A DNA stretch of 31,262 bases from M55B118 sp041694275 (GTDB lineage: Bacteria > Bacillota_I > Bacilli_A > Izemoplasmatales > Izemoplasmataceae), in NCBI GenBank assembly GCA_041694275.1, contig JASMTQ010000076.1, positions 1-31,262 on the forward strand. Direction: 5' to 3'. This document shows positions 15,016-22,693 of this stretch, piece after piece; the stretch's first letter is position 1; every line of letters starts with the position of its first letter. A model generated the notes under the pieces. It ran no database searches, had not been told where the DNA came from, and worked only from the letters and a program-made list of their open reading frames with translations. The translations under genes and the position numbers were made by a program.

Positions 15016-16197
15016 TCACTGCAGTAGAAAATCTATGATATTCATATGAATGATGCCTGATTGAGAAAAATTCATCTTGTCCATTGACAAAACATATTTG
15101 GGGTAGGAATCCTGAACATTCTTGTACACATCGAATTCCCGGCTTCTGGTTTCCGGAGTTTCCATTACATAGGCGACCTGATAGTATTCCTTTTCACCAT
15201 TTTTGATGGCGATAAAATCAATCTCCTTGTCACCTACTTCGCCGACATACACTTCATACCCTTTTCTCAAGAGTTCAAAGTAAACAATGTTTTCAAGAAT
15301 TTTTTCGATATCCTGTTTATTATTGAACCGTGTCGCCCGCATACCCTGGTCATTGACAAAGTACTTTTCATTTGTTGACAAGAGTCGTTTGCCATTGATG
15401 TTGTAGCGTTTCGCTGAGTAAATCAACAGTACTTCTTCAGCATACTTGATATAGTTGTACAGTGTTTCCTTCCCAATGGTTTTCCCTTCATTCTTAAGGA
15501 ATTTGACAATGTTTTGAGCACTGAACTGGTTCGAAACGGTATTGAAAAGATAGCTGATGTATTTGCTCAGTGTATCTACGTTTTTCACACTATGTCTTTG
15601 AACGATGTCCTTGATGACAACTGAATCATAGAGATCGTTCAGAATGGACTGCTTTTCATCTCCGTTTTCAAAGTATTGGATGACAGGAAATCCACCATAA
15701 GCGATATACATGTCAAAAAGCTCGTCGTTGTCTTTTAGAGAATGATACGTTTTCATTTCCTTGAATGAAAAAGGAAATATCTGAAAACTAATATATCTCC
15801 CACTCAGAAGTGTTGATAATTCACTGGAAAGCAATTTTGAATTGGAACCGGTAAGATAAATATCGACGTCTTCAGTTGCATTCAAAGAATTGACAACCTT
15901 TTCAAAGTGTCTGACTTCTTGAACTTCATCCAGGAAAATGTATGACCGATCTTTTTTTGAAAGCCTTGCATTCAAATAGTCAGATAGCTTATCCGGATTT
16001 TTGTAGGCTCTAATGCTAAAATCTTCAAAGTTCAGATAAATGATCTGGGTCTTTTTTATACCTTTTTCTTGAAGCAGTGTCATAATTTGTTTCATCAGGG
16101 TGGTTTTCCCTGAACGTCTAATGCCAACAAGAATCTTTATCAGATTGGTATCCATGTAGGGCTTGATCTTATTCAGATAGGCTTTTCTTGTTATCAT
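15016..16197 (-). CDS. AAA_14/DUF4143 ATPase
   Basis: A 393-residue P-loop ATPase of the large, poorly understood family with an N-terminal AAA_14 domain and a C-terminal DUF4143 domain. Walker A is GIRRSGKTT (25-33), Walker B is YIFLDEVQEV (Asp90, Glu91), and the sensor-like segment is TGSNSKLLSSELSTLLSGRY. The C-terminal part has the nuclease-like GDKEIDFIAIKNGEKEYYQVAY, resembling a PD-(D/E)xK core (D...ExK-like). The start is ATG 16197 (GAGGTG 6 nt upstream). The gene is more AT-rich than its neighbours, separates ppdK from ung, and has three 40-bp repeats immediately upstream, so it may be a recent arrival with its own control. Cellular role unknown. Confidence 0.88.
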   Translation of the reverse strand: MITRKAYLNKIKPYMDTNLIKILVGIRRSGKTTLMKQIMTLLQEKGIKKTQIIYLNFEDFSIRAYKNPDKLSDYLNARLSKKDRSYIFLDEVQEVRHFEKVVNSLNATEDVDIYLTGSNSKLLSSELSTLLSGRYISFQIFPFSFKEMKTYHSLKDNDELFDMYIAYGGFPVIQYFENGDEKQSILNDLYDSVVIKDIVQRHSVKNVDTLSKYISYLFNTVSNQFSAQNIVKFLKNEGKTIGKETLYNYIKYAEEVLLIYSAKRYNINGKRLLSTNEKYFVNDQGMRATRFNNKQDIEKILENIVYFELLRKGYEVYVGEVGDKEIDFIAIKNGEKEYYQVAYVMETPETRSREFDVYKNVQDSYPKYVLSMDKMNFSQSGIIHMNIIDFLLQ

Positions 16198-16229
16198 CTC
16201 AATCACCTCATACTTTAAAAATACCACTA

Positions 16230-16349
16230 TTTTGTTCGGTACACAAGACCTATGTGTAGTTTTTGCTATTTTTGTTCGTTATGTAAGACCTATATAATAA
16301 TATTAATGATTTTGTTCGATAGAGAAGACCTGCATAAAACATAAAAAAA
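16230..16349. repeat. Three tandem 40-bp repeats upstream of the ATPase gene
   Basis: TTTTGTTCG starts at exactly 16230, 16270 and 16310, and AAGACCT follows at a fixed distance (16245, 16285, 16325). The constant core is about 22 bp (TTTTGTTCG, six variable bases with a shared A, AAGACCT) and the remaining ~17 bp are AT-rich and unconserved. The exact 40-bp phase is close to four helical turns, so one face of the DNA would present three equal sites to a binding protein. The last unit runs into the ppdK terminator. Confidence 0.85.
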
Positions 16350-16374
16350 TAGCGAAGCCTGAGCTTCGCTATTT
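16343..16374 (-). terminator. Terminator of ppdK
   Basis: 12-bp stem AAATAGCGAAGC/GCTTCGCTATTT around a 4-nt loop, T-rich on the minus side, starting 12 nt past the ppdK stop. Confidence 0.9.
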
Positions 16375-16385
16375 TGGTACTATGT

Positions 16386-19001
16386 TTACTTGTTTGCGAG
16401 TTTCGCTTGTGCAGCGGCTACAATCGCAACCGGTACACGGTATGGTGAGCAAGACACGTAATCAAGGCCGGCACGTTCGAAGAACATGATGCTTGAAGGG
16501 TCGCCTCCGTGTTCACCACAGATACCTACGATGAGGTCTTTTTTGGTGGCTTTACCGTTCTTGGTAGCCATCTCTACGAGTTGGCCAACGCCTTTTTGGT
16601 CTAGAGATTTGAAAGGATCTTTTTTGAAGATGCCTTCGTTGTCATAGACTTTTAGGAAACGTCCGGCGTCGTCACGAGAGAACCCGAAGCTCATTTGAGT
16701 CAGGTCGTTCGTACCATAGCTGAAGAAATCGGCAACTTCTGCGATTTCTGAAGCAACGAGTGCGGCACGTGGGGTTTCAATCATGGTTCCTACGCGGTAT
16801 TCAAGCTCAACGCCAGCTTCTTTGATAAGTGCGTCGGCGGTTTCATTGATGTAAGGTTTAAGGAAGTTGAATTCTTCAACGGACGCAACAAGTGGCACCA
16901 TGATTTCTGGTTTTACGTTTACGCCGTCTTTTTGAACTTCAATGGCAGCCTGGATGATGGCTTTGACCTGCATTACGAGGATTTCAGGGTATGTAATCGC
17001 TAGGCGGCACCCACGGTGTCCAAGCATTGGGTTGAATTCTGAAAGGTTTGTGATGGCGCTGCGAAGACGCTCTTCACTAACACCGAGTTTTTTAGCGACT
17101 TCAGGTACTTCGCTGTCTTCTGGCAAGAACTCATGAAGTGGTGGATCAAGCAGTCTGATGGTTACGGCTTTGCCGTCCATGACTTTGAAGTTTTCCTTGA
17201 AGTCCTTAAGTTGGTGAGGAAGGAGTTTTTCAAGGGCTTTTTCACGTTCTTCCTTAGTTTCTGCAATAATCATCTGACGGATGTTTGTGACGCGGTCGCC
17301 TTCGAAGAACATGTGCTCGGTTCTTGTAAGTCCGATTCCCTCGGCTCCGAATTTCGCTGCGACGGATGCGTCGCGTTCGTTGTCCGCGTTGGCTTTGACA
17401 CCTAGACGTTTAACGTTTTTGCTCCATTCGAGGATGGTTTGGAATTCTTCTGAGAATTCAGGAAGTTTTGTATTGATCTTACCGGTGAAGATTTTACCAG
17501 TTGAACCATCAATACTGAAGAAGTCGCCTTCTTTGTATTCTTTTCCGTTGATGGTCATGGTTCCTGCTTCTTCGTTGACGACAACTTCGCCAGCACCGGA
17601 GATACAGCTTTTACCCATGCCGCGTGCAACAACCGCTGCGTGTGAAGTCATACCACCGAGTTGTGTGACGAAGCCTTCGGCTGCGATCATGCCTTCGATG
17701 TCTTCAGGGCTTGTTTCTTTACGGAAAAGAAGGACTTTTTCGCCGTTTTCTTTCCATTCAGCCGCTTTTTCACTGTTGAAGACTACGCGTCCTGTAGCTG
17801 CACCAGGTGATGCCGCAAGACCGGTTGTGATGACTTCCGCGTCTTCAAGGGCGCTTTCTTCAAATACAGGGTGAAGAAGCTGGTCGATTTGTTCAGGGTC
17901 TACGTGGTTGATGGCTTCTTCTTTGGTGATGATGCCATCTTTTTCAAGGTCTACAGCGATTTTGACTGCTGCGTGGCTTGTACGCTTACCTGTACGGGTT
18001 TGAAGGATGAAGAGCGTGCCATCTTCGATGGTGAACTCGATATCCTGCATGTCTTTATAGTGTGCTTCAAGTTTGTTTGTGATGTCGACGATTTCCTGAT
18101 AAAGCTTAGGACGCTTTTCAGAAAGTTCGGTTTCAAGGTCGAGTGGAGTACGAACCCCAGCCACGATGTCTTCACCTTGTGCGTTGAAGAGGAATTCTCC
18201 CCAAAGCGCGTTTTCACCGGTTTTTGGTGAACGTGTGAAGAGTACGCCGGTTCCGCTGTTTTCACCAGTGTTACCGAATACCATTTCCTGAACGTTTACG
18301 GCTGTACCGAGTTCGTCAGGGATGCTGTTGTGTTTACGGTAGATGCGGGCACGTGGTGTGTCCCAGCTTCCAAATACCGCGTCAACGGACATGTAAAGCT
18401 GTTTCATAGGATCTTGTGGGAATGCTTCGCCAACTTGTTCTTTGTAGATGGCTTTGAACTGTTTGACTACGTCTTCCCATTCTTCTGCAGTGATTTCCAC
18501 GTCGAATTCATAGCCTTGTTTTTCTTTTAGGCCTTCAACGACAGAGTCGAAGAGTTTCATTTCAACGCCAAGAACAACGTTCCCGAACATTTGAATCAGA
18601 CGACGGTAGGCGTCGTTGACAAAACGTGGGTTGTCGGTTTTTTCAATCATGCCTTCAACGACATCGTCGTTGAGTCCAAGATTGAGAATGGTATCCATCA
18701 TACCAGGCATTGAGATTTTGGCACCACTACGTACACTTACTAGAAGTGGGTTTTTACGGTCGCCGAACGCTTTACCGGTTTCTTCTTCGAGTTTGTTAAC
18801 ATATGTCTTGATGTCTTCGATAAGTTCCGGTGAGTTCTTTCCACCATTTTCGTAGTAGGCTGTGCACATTTCAGTCGTGATGGTAAACCCAGCTGGTACG
18901 GGAATGCCAAGACGCTTCATTTGTGAGAGGTTTGCACCTTTACCGCCAAGCAGCGCTTTTTGGTCCTGGGTACCTTCCCCAAACATGTAAATTCTTTTCA
19001 T
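16386..19001 (-). CDS. ppdK: Pyruvate, phosphate dikinase
   Basis: Interconverts pyruvate + ATP + Pi and PEP + AMP + PPi; in fermenters it often runs toward pyruvate, gaining ATP from PPi. The 871 residues are full length. There is an N-terminal ATP-grasp domain (GGKGANLSQM, SVRSGAKISMPGMMDTILNLGLND), the swivelling phosphohistidine domain with His454 in GGMTSHAAVVARGMGKSCISG, and the C-terminal PEP/pyruvate TIM barrel with GIGLTRTEHMF, SYGTNDLTQM and the catalytic Cys in CGEHGGDPSS. The start is ATG 18999-19001, with AAGGTG six bases upstream; the GTG at 19010 overlaps that site. It is monocistronic, with its own promoter, upstream cre box and terminator. Confidence 0.97.
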   Translation of the reverse strand: MKRIYMFGEGTQDQKALLGGKGANLSQMKRLGIPVPAGFTITTEMCTAYYENGGKNSPELIEDIKTYVNKLEEETGKAFGDRKNPLLVSVRSGAKISMPGMMDTILNLGLNDDVVEGMIEKTDNPRFVNDAYRRLIQMFGNVVLGVEMKLFDSVVEGLKEKQGYEFDVEITAEEWEDVVKQFKAIYKEQVGEAFPQDPMKQLYMSVDAVFGSWDTPRARIYRKHNSIPDELGTAVNVQEMVFGNTGENSGTGVLFTRSPKTGENALWGEFLFNAQGEDIVAGVRTPLDLETELSEKRPKLYQEIVDITNKLEAHYKDMQDIEFTIEDGTLFILQTRTGKRTSHAAVKIAVDLEKDGIITKEEAINHVDPEQIDQLLHPVFEESALEDAEVITTGLAASPGAATGRVVFNSEKAAEWKENGEKVLLFRKETSPEDIEGMIAAEGFVTQLGGMTSHAAVVARGMGKSCISGAGEVVVNEEAGTMTINGKEYKEGDFFSIDGSTGKIFTGKINTKLPEFSEEFQTILEWSKNVKRLGVKANADNERDASVAAKFGAEGIGLTRTEHMFFEGDRVTNIRQMIIAETKEEREKALEKLLPHQLKDFKENFKVMDGKAVTIRLLDPPLHEFLPEDSEVPEVAKKLGVSEERLRSAITNLSEFNPMLGHRGCRLAITYPEILVMQVKAIIQAAIEVQKDGVNVKPEIMVPLVASVEEFNFLKPYINETADALIKEAGVELEYRVGTMIETPRAALVASEIAEVADFFSYGTNDLTQMSFGFSRDDAGRFLKVYDNEGIFKKDPFKSLDQKGVGQLVEMATKNGKATKKDLIVGICGEHGGDPSSIMFFERAGLDYVSCSPYRVPVAIVAAAQAKLANK

Positions 19002-19049
19002 TTTATTCACCTTTCATCAATAAAGTTTTGTACTTCATTAGCACAAGAC

Positions 19050-19078
19050 ATTATAGCATTCCATAGCCCCCTTTTCAA
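19050..19078 (-). promoter_or_regulatory. ppdK promoter
   Basis: TTGAAA (19078-19073), 17-bp spacer, TATAAT (19055-19050), a near-consensus sigma-A promoter. It has the same boxes and spacing as the pgm-rnf promoter at 27008-27036. Confidence 0.85.
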
Positions 19079-19121
19079 CTGATAAGACTATGCTTTTCGG
19101 CTCAAATAAAGCCAAAACGGT

Positions 19122-19135
19122 TGATAACGCTTTCA
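19122..19135. promoter_or_regulatory. cre box upstream of ppdK
   Basis: TGATAACGCTTTCA fits the cre consensus at 13 of 14 positions and is flanked by T and A, giving the imperfect palindrome TTGATAACGCTTTCAA. It is centred about 52 bp upstream of the -35 box, a location more usual for activation than for roadblock repression. Confidence 0.7.
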
Positions 19136-19143
19136 AAATGCAT

Positions 19144-19171
19144 AAAACAAAAGCCTCCCGGAGGAGGCTTT
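19144..19171 (-). terminator. Terminator of the pgm-rnf operon
   Basis: 9-bp stem AAAGCCTCC/GGAGGCTTT, 4-nt loop, then TGTTTTATG on the minus strand. It starts 2 nt after the rnfB TAG stop, which shows that the short rnfB really ends there. Confidence 0.85.
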
Positions 19172-19173
19172 CA

Positions 19174-19479
19174 CTAGATTTTGACGTTGATGATTGAACC
19201 ATCGTCATTGGGATGGTCTTTCAGGTACTGAAGAATCGCGTTGTAGTTTTTCTTCGTACTTGGCTTGCAGTCTGCCAAGTGCTCGACTTCGCCTTCAACA
19301 ACACCTTCGGCGAATGCGTTGCACCCAGGGTAGCCGCACGCACCGCAGTTGATGCCCGGAAGAAGTTCCTCAACGCCTTCAATGCGTGGATCCTGCTCAA
19401 CCGCGAGAATATCAGCGGCAAACGCAAGACCAAGGCCGAGGGCGGCGCCTAAAATGCTTAAAGTCAATATGGCTGCCAT
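19174..19479 (-). CDS. rnfB: Rnf complex subunit B, short form lacking the ferredoxin domain
   Basis: Only 101 residues, against roughly 190-330 for usual RnfB. Present are the N-terminal membrane helix (about 3-25), the EELLPGINCGACGYPGCNAFAEGVVEG block with Cys45, Cys48, Cys53, and Cys71 downstream, i.e. the one-cluster [4Fe-4S] domain. Absent is the C-terminal ferredoxin-like part with two CX2CX2CX3CP clusters. It is not a frameshift product: the TAG is followed 2 nt later by a terminator, and no Cys-cluster frame exists between there and ppdK. AAAGGAGGG lies 8 nt before the ATG, which follows the rnfX TGA by one base. Electron entry from ferredoxin must be arranged differently, perhaps with rnfX or a separate ferredoxin. 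Confidence 0.88.
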   Translation of the reverse strand: MAAILTLSILGAALGLGLAFAADILAVEQDPRIEGVEELLPGINCGACGYPGCNAFAEGVVEGEVEHLADCKPSTKKNYNAILQYLKDHPNDDGSIINVKI

Positions 19480-19480
19480 A

Positions 19481-19705
19481 TCAATTGCCCTCCTTTGCCT
19501 GTTCGAATTTGAGTTCTTTTTTCATGTCTTCTTTTATGGTTGAGAAGTCCTGTTTGATGGTGCATGAATAGTTGTTGCAGGCATCACAGGACACTTCGTC
19601 GATGAGTTCCAGACAATCTTCTGGAACAGGCGTGCTTTTGTTCATTGCGAAGGTCGTGATGTAAAGGATGATGATGGCGGCGATGATTCCAACAGCTAGC
19701 CACAT
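19481..19705 (-). CDS. Small membrane protein with an RnfB-like Cys motif (rnfX)
   Basis: A 74-residue protein with one N-terminal membrane helix (about 2-20) and a soluble tail holding Cys31, Cys40, Cys43 and Cys48. SCDACNNYSC has the same CX2CX4C spacing as NCGACGYPGC of the adjacent RnfB, so it is plausibly a second, diverged [4Fe-4S] anchor protein. It is not a standard Rnf subunit that I recognise. Its ATG shares one base with the rnfA stop (TAATG) and its stop is one base from the rnfB ATG, so it is translated as part of the complex. A longer frame exists upstream of this ATG but overlaps rnfA and lacks a ribosome site. Confidence 0.8.
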   Translation of the reverse strand: MWLAVGIIAAIIILYITTFAMNKSTPVPEDCLELIDEVSCDACNNYSCTIKQDFSTIKEDMKKELKFEQAKEGN

Positions 19706-20310
19706 TATACGACCCCTCCAAGACCGAGGAACGCGAGCGCCATGATGCCGGCGATAACGAGTGAAATCGGTACGCCTTTCCATGCCTCAGGCACGTTCGC
19801 GCTGTCGAGACGTTCACGAATCGAAGAGAATGCGAAAATGATGAGACCGAAGCCAAGCGCGGTTCCAAATGCGGACGTCGTAGCTACGAGCAAGCCCTGG
19901 AAAACGCCATAATCCGTGGCATAGCCACCGGCGATATTGGATTCCGCAACCCCTAAGATCGCACAGTTTGTGGTGATGAGCGGAAGATAGATCCCAAGAG
20001 ACTTGTAAAGTTTCTTGCTGACTTTCTTGATGAACATCTCCACAAGCTGAACGAGGCTTGCGATAACCAAAATGAAGGCGATGGTGGAAATATAGGTGAT
20101 GCCGTTGGGGTCGAGAATGTAATAATAAAGCAGGTATGTCACGATGGACGCGATGACCATGACGAACATGACTGCGACACTCATCCCTACAGCTGATTCG
20201 GTTTTCTTGGAGACGCCAAGGAATGGACAAACCCCCAGGAAACGCATCAGGATAACGTTGTTGATGAGCATTGATGAAATAATGGCTACAAAGAATACGG
20301 TTAGACTCAT
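19705..20310 (-). CDS. rnfA: Rnf complex subunit A
   Basis: A 201-residue, six-helix membrane subunit of the Rnf ferredoxin:NAD+ oxidoreductase, paired with RnfE in inverted topology. Cys28 in GVCPFLG and Cys116 in TTNCAILG are the half-membrane cysteines that, with the matching pair in RnfE, hold the intramembrane [2Fe-2S] cluster. IISSMLINNVILMRFLGVCPFLGVSKK is the usual opening. Its ATG overlaps the rnfE TGA (ATGA), with AGGTGA upstream. Full length, no oddities. Confidence 0.97.
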   Translation of the reverse strand: MSLTVFFVAIISSMLINNVILMRFLGVCPFLGVSKKTESAVGMSVAVMFVMVIASIVTYLLYYYILDPNGITYISTIAFILVIASLVQLVEMFIKKVSKKLYKSLGIYLPLITTNCAILGVAESNIAGGYATDYGVFQGLLVATTSAFGTALGFGLIIFAFSSIRERLDSANVPEAWKGVPISLVIAGIMALAFLGLGGVV

Positions 20311-21062
20311 GATGCTTCACCTGCCTCTTTCATGGCTTTCTTGCGCTTGCGTTCAGCCGCTTCACGCTTTTTCTCTTCAATCCAGCGTTGGCGGTTGTCG
20401 GCTTTGATGCGTTTGTTTCGGTTGGAGAGGGCCTGGAAAATTCCAAGCCAAAGGCCAATAACGATGAAGCCTCCGGCAGGACCGACAAAGACATCCATCG
20501 CAAGGATGTAGGAATCGATATTGATGATCGACCCTTCAATGCCTAGAGGAAGGTAGACGCCATAGGCAATTGCGCCAGTGGCGAGAAGTTCACGGGTAAA
20601 GCCGATAAGCATAAGCGCCATGGTAAATCCGATTCCCATGCCAAGGCCGTCAATGGCGCTGTCTACAGGTCCGTTTTGAGAAGCGAAGGCTTCTGCACGG
20701 CCTAAAATAAGACAGTTGACCACGATCAATGGCAAGAATATGCCAAGAGCCTCGTAAAGCGCGGGCGCAAAGGCTTGCGTAAGCATTTCAATGATGGTTA
20801 CGAATGTTGCAATGATGACGATGAAGGAAGGGATCTTGACTTGTTCAGGGATGAAGTCCTTGATGAGGGAGACGACTATATTGCTCATGGTAAGCACGAG
20901 GATGACGAGAATTCCCATGCCAAGCCCTGTTTCCATGCTGCTTGTCACCGCGAGTGACGGACACATACCAAGCAGGAAGACGAATATGGGGTTTTCCTTG
21001 AAGAAGCCCTTGGTCAGATTCGCCAGGCGGGTCATTTCTTTTTTCTTGCTTCCTTTTGCCAT
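20307..21062 (-). CDS. rnfE: Rnf complex subunit E
   Basis: A 251-residue membrane subunit homologous to RnfA, with GFFKENPIFVFLLGMCPSLAVT (Cys34) and LIVVNCLILGRAEAFAS (Cys117) supplying the other two ligands of the intramembrane Fe-S cluster. The last ~40 residues (from about 212) form a strongly charged, Arg/Lys/Glu-rich helix (WIEEKKREAAERKRKK) on the cytoplasmic side, longer than in many RnfE proteins. It starts 2 nt after rnfG, with AAAGGAG about 12 nt before the ATG. Confidence 0.96.
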   Translation of the reverse strand: MAKGSKKKEMTRLANLTKGFFKENPIFVFLLGMCPSLAVTSSMETGLGMGILVILVLTMSNIVVSLIKDFIPEQVKIPSFIVIIATFVTIIEMLTQAFAPALYEALGIFLPLIVVNCLILGRAEAFASQNGPVDSAIDGLGMGIGFTMALMLIGFTRELLATGAIAYGVYLPLGIEGSIINIDSYILAMDVFVGPAGGFIVIGLWLGIFQALSNRNKRIKADNRQRWIEEKKREAAERKRKKAMKEAGEAS

Positions 21063-21064
21063 GG

Positions 21065-22693
21065 TTATTCAGAGCTCCTTTCGTTTTCTGCCTGTACGGC
21101 TTCATTTATGATGTCCTGAATGCTGTTGTATGTAATGGTTGCCCCTGTTGAGGCGTCATAGGTGATATCGGATGTGGCCTGACCATCAAGGTTTGGCAGA
21201 TAGTCATCCACAAGCCCACTGACGTAGCCAGGCGTATTGTCATGCGTTGGAATTCTCACATCGACAATTTCATCATTCGCAAGGCCTACATGCACGGTAA
21301 CTGAGCCCATGCTGTTGTACTGGAAGCCTTCATAAAGCGCTCCGAGTTCACCACCACTTGCATCAAGTATGGCTATGCGACTGTTCAGGGTATCATAGCC
21401 TTGAACGAATGTTTTTTCGTAATCGACCATGTCAGGATAGATTTGTGCGTACTTTGCGCGTTTGCCATGAAGTTCTAGTGCGGCTTTGGCGACGTCTGTG
21501 ACAGATTGACCGGTGTTGGTCGCGCCTGCGAATGCGTCATCGCCTGAGGCGTCGAAATCACCGATGGTATCTAGCGTTTCACCTACAAGACTGTCCAGGT
21601 TAGGAACAACGGTGCCGCTGACATAATCCGGTGTGTCATTATGACTTACAACGTTCACAGCAGTGATGATACCGTCTGTATCGACTTCAACGCTGATTTC
21701 ATTGGCGTTTGATGTGTTTCCATCTTTAAAGCCTGTGTATTGGAAGCCTGTGATGGTTTCGGTATCGTCTTTTACAACGTCTTCTTTGATGCGTACACCA
21801 TTGATGCGTTCATAGTTAAGCACAAGATCTTTCATATCCGAAAATGCGTCTGTGAATGGCGCTGGAACGGACGATTCATCGATATCAGAAAGCATGCTGG
21901 CTTTATAATCATCAAGATCGGCTATGGCGTCAGTGGTACCACCTGATGCCTCTTCACTGACTGGAACAGCGCCGATGAAGGTTGAATCCGGTGCGACTAG
22001 CAGGCGCACGGTTTCATCGTTTACAGTGAGTGCGAATCCATACGCAAGCACGTTGCCGTCTGAATCAAGAATGGTGTTTTCATTTGTGAAGTTGAAATCA
22101 CTGTATGAAAGGAATGATTCGAACTCGGAGGCATCTTCAAGCAGTGTCTGGTACTGAACGAGTTCAGGGTCGACAACTGGACCGTCACCGGTATATAGCA
22201 CGGCTTGATCGACGATGGATTGAATCGAGTTGTAGGTAATGGTTGCCCCTGTGCTTGAATCATAGGCTATATCGTCTATGGATTGTCCAGCGAGGTTTGG
22301 AAGATAGTCATCTCTGAGTCCCTGGACGTAGTTTGGCGTATTGGTGGTGGATGAGATGATGACGTCTTTGAGTGCACCGTCTTCAATTCCTACAAGAACA
22401 GTAATCGATCCTTGTGAGTTTTCATCCTTCCCTTCGAAAATGTAGCCAAGTTGGTTGCCTGAACCATCGTAAACCGTGATTTTCTTGGTAATGAAATCAT
22501 CATCTTCAATGGTTTCTTCTTCCATGTCCGAGACACTCATGTCTGGGAACATGTTGACGTAATCTTCATATTGTGCGGCAAGTTCGTTTTCTTCAATGAT
22601 TGGTTCTGTCAAAACGTTTACGCCGTATATCGCGCCACCGCTGATGGCACCGATAAGTAGAAGGACGAGTGCTATTTTAAATTTCTCAAGCAT
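21065..22693 (-). CDS. rnfG: Rnf complex subunit G with three FMN-binding modules
   Basis: RnfG is normally about 200 residues with one FMN attached to Thr in an SGAT-type motif. This one has 542 residues: an N-terminal membrane helix (5-28), then three repeats of the extracytoplasmic FMN-binding fold. The motifs are STGATIT (Thr151), AGATNT (Thr392) and STGATIT (Thr519). The first and third modules are near-identical around the motif (DYLPNL.GQ...DI.YD.STGATITYNSIQ.I), also visible at DNA level, while the middle one is diverged and longer (about 180-400). Each has the upstream NTPNYV/DTPDYV/NTPGYVSG block. The ATG overlaps rnfD by 8 bp with AGGAGG 8 nt upstream. Three covalent flavins would be exceptional. 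Confidence 0.92.
   Translation of the reverse strand: MLEKFKIALVLLLIGAISGGAIYGVNVLTEPIIEENELAAQYEDYVNMFPDMSVSDMEEETIEDDDFITKKITVYDGSGNQLGYIFEGKDENSQGSITVLVGIEDGALKDVIISSTTNTPNYVQGLRDDYLPNLAGQSIDDIAYDSSTGATITYNSIQSIVDQAVLYTGDGPVVDPELVQYQTLLEDASEFESFLSYSDFNFTNENTILDSDGNVLAYGFALTVNDETVRLLVAPDSTFIGAVPVSEEASGGTTDAIADLDDYKASMLSDIDESSVPAPFTDAFSDMKDLVLNYERINGVRIKEDVVKDDTETITGFQYTGFKDGNTSNANEISVEVDTDGIITAVNVVSHNDTPDYVSGTVVPNLDSLVGETLDTIGDFDASGDDAFAGATNTGQSVTDVAKAALELHGKRAKYAQIYPDMVDYEKTFVQGYDTLNSRIAILDASGGELGALYEGFQYNSMGSVTVHVGLANDEIVDVRIPTHDNTPGYVSGLVDDYLPNLDGQATSDITYDASTGATITYNSIQDIINEAVQAENERSSE

Noticed and set aside
16230..16349. Possible short CRISPR array (three repeats)
   Set aside because: The conserved core is only about 22 bp and imperfect, the intervening ~17 bp are simple AT-rich sequence, and no cas gene is present. 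A phased binding array fits better.
19002..19180. rnfB frameshift with the ferredoxin domain continuing in another frame
   Set aside because: A terminator begins 2 nt after the stop, and no minus-strand frame before ppdK contains Cys clusters.
19705..19783. Longer start for rnfX inside rnfA
   Set aside because: The added residues are Arg-rich out-of-frame rnfA sequence. The ATG at 19705 has GGAGG upstream and gives a clean membrane helix at the N-terminus.
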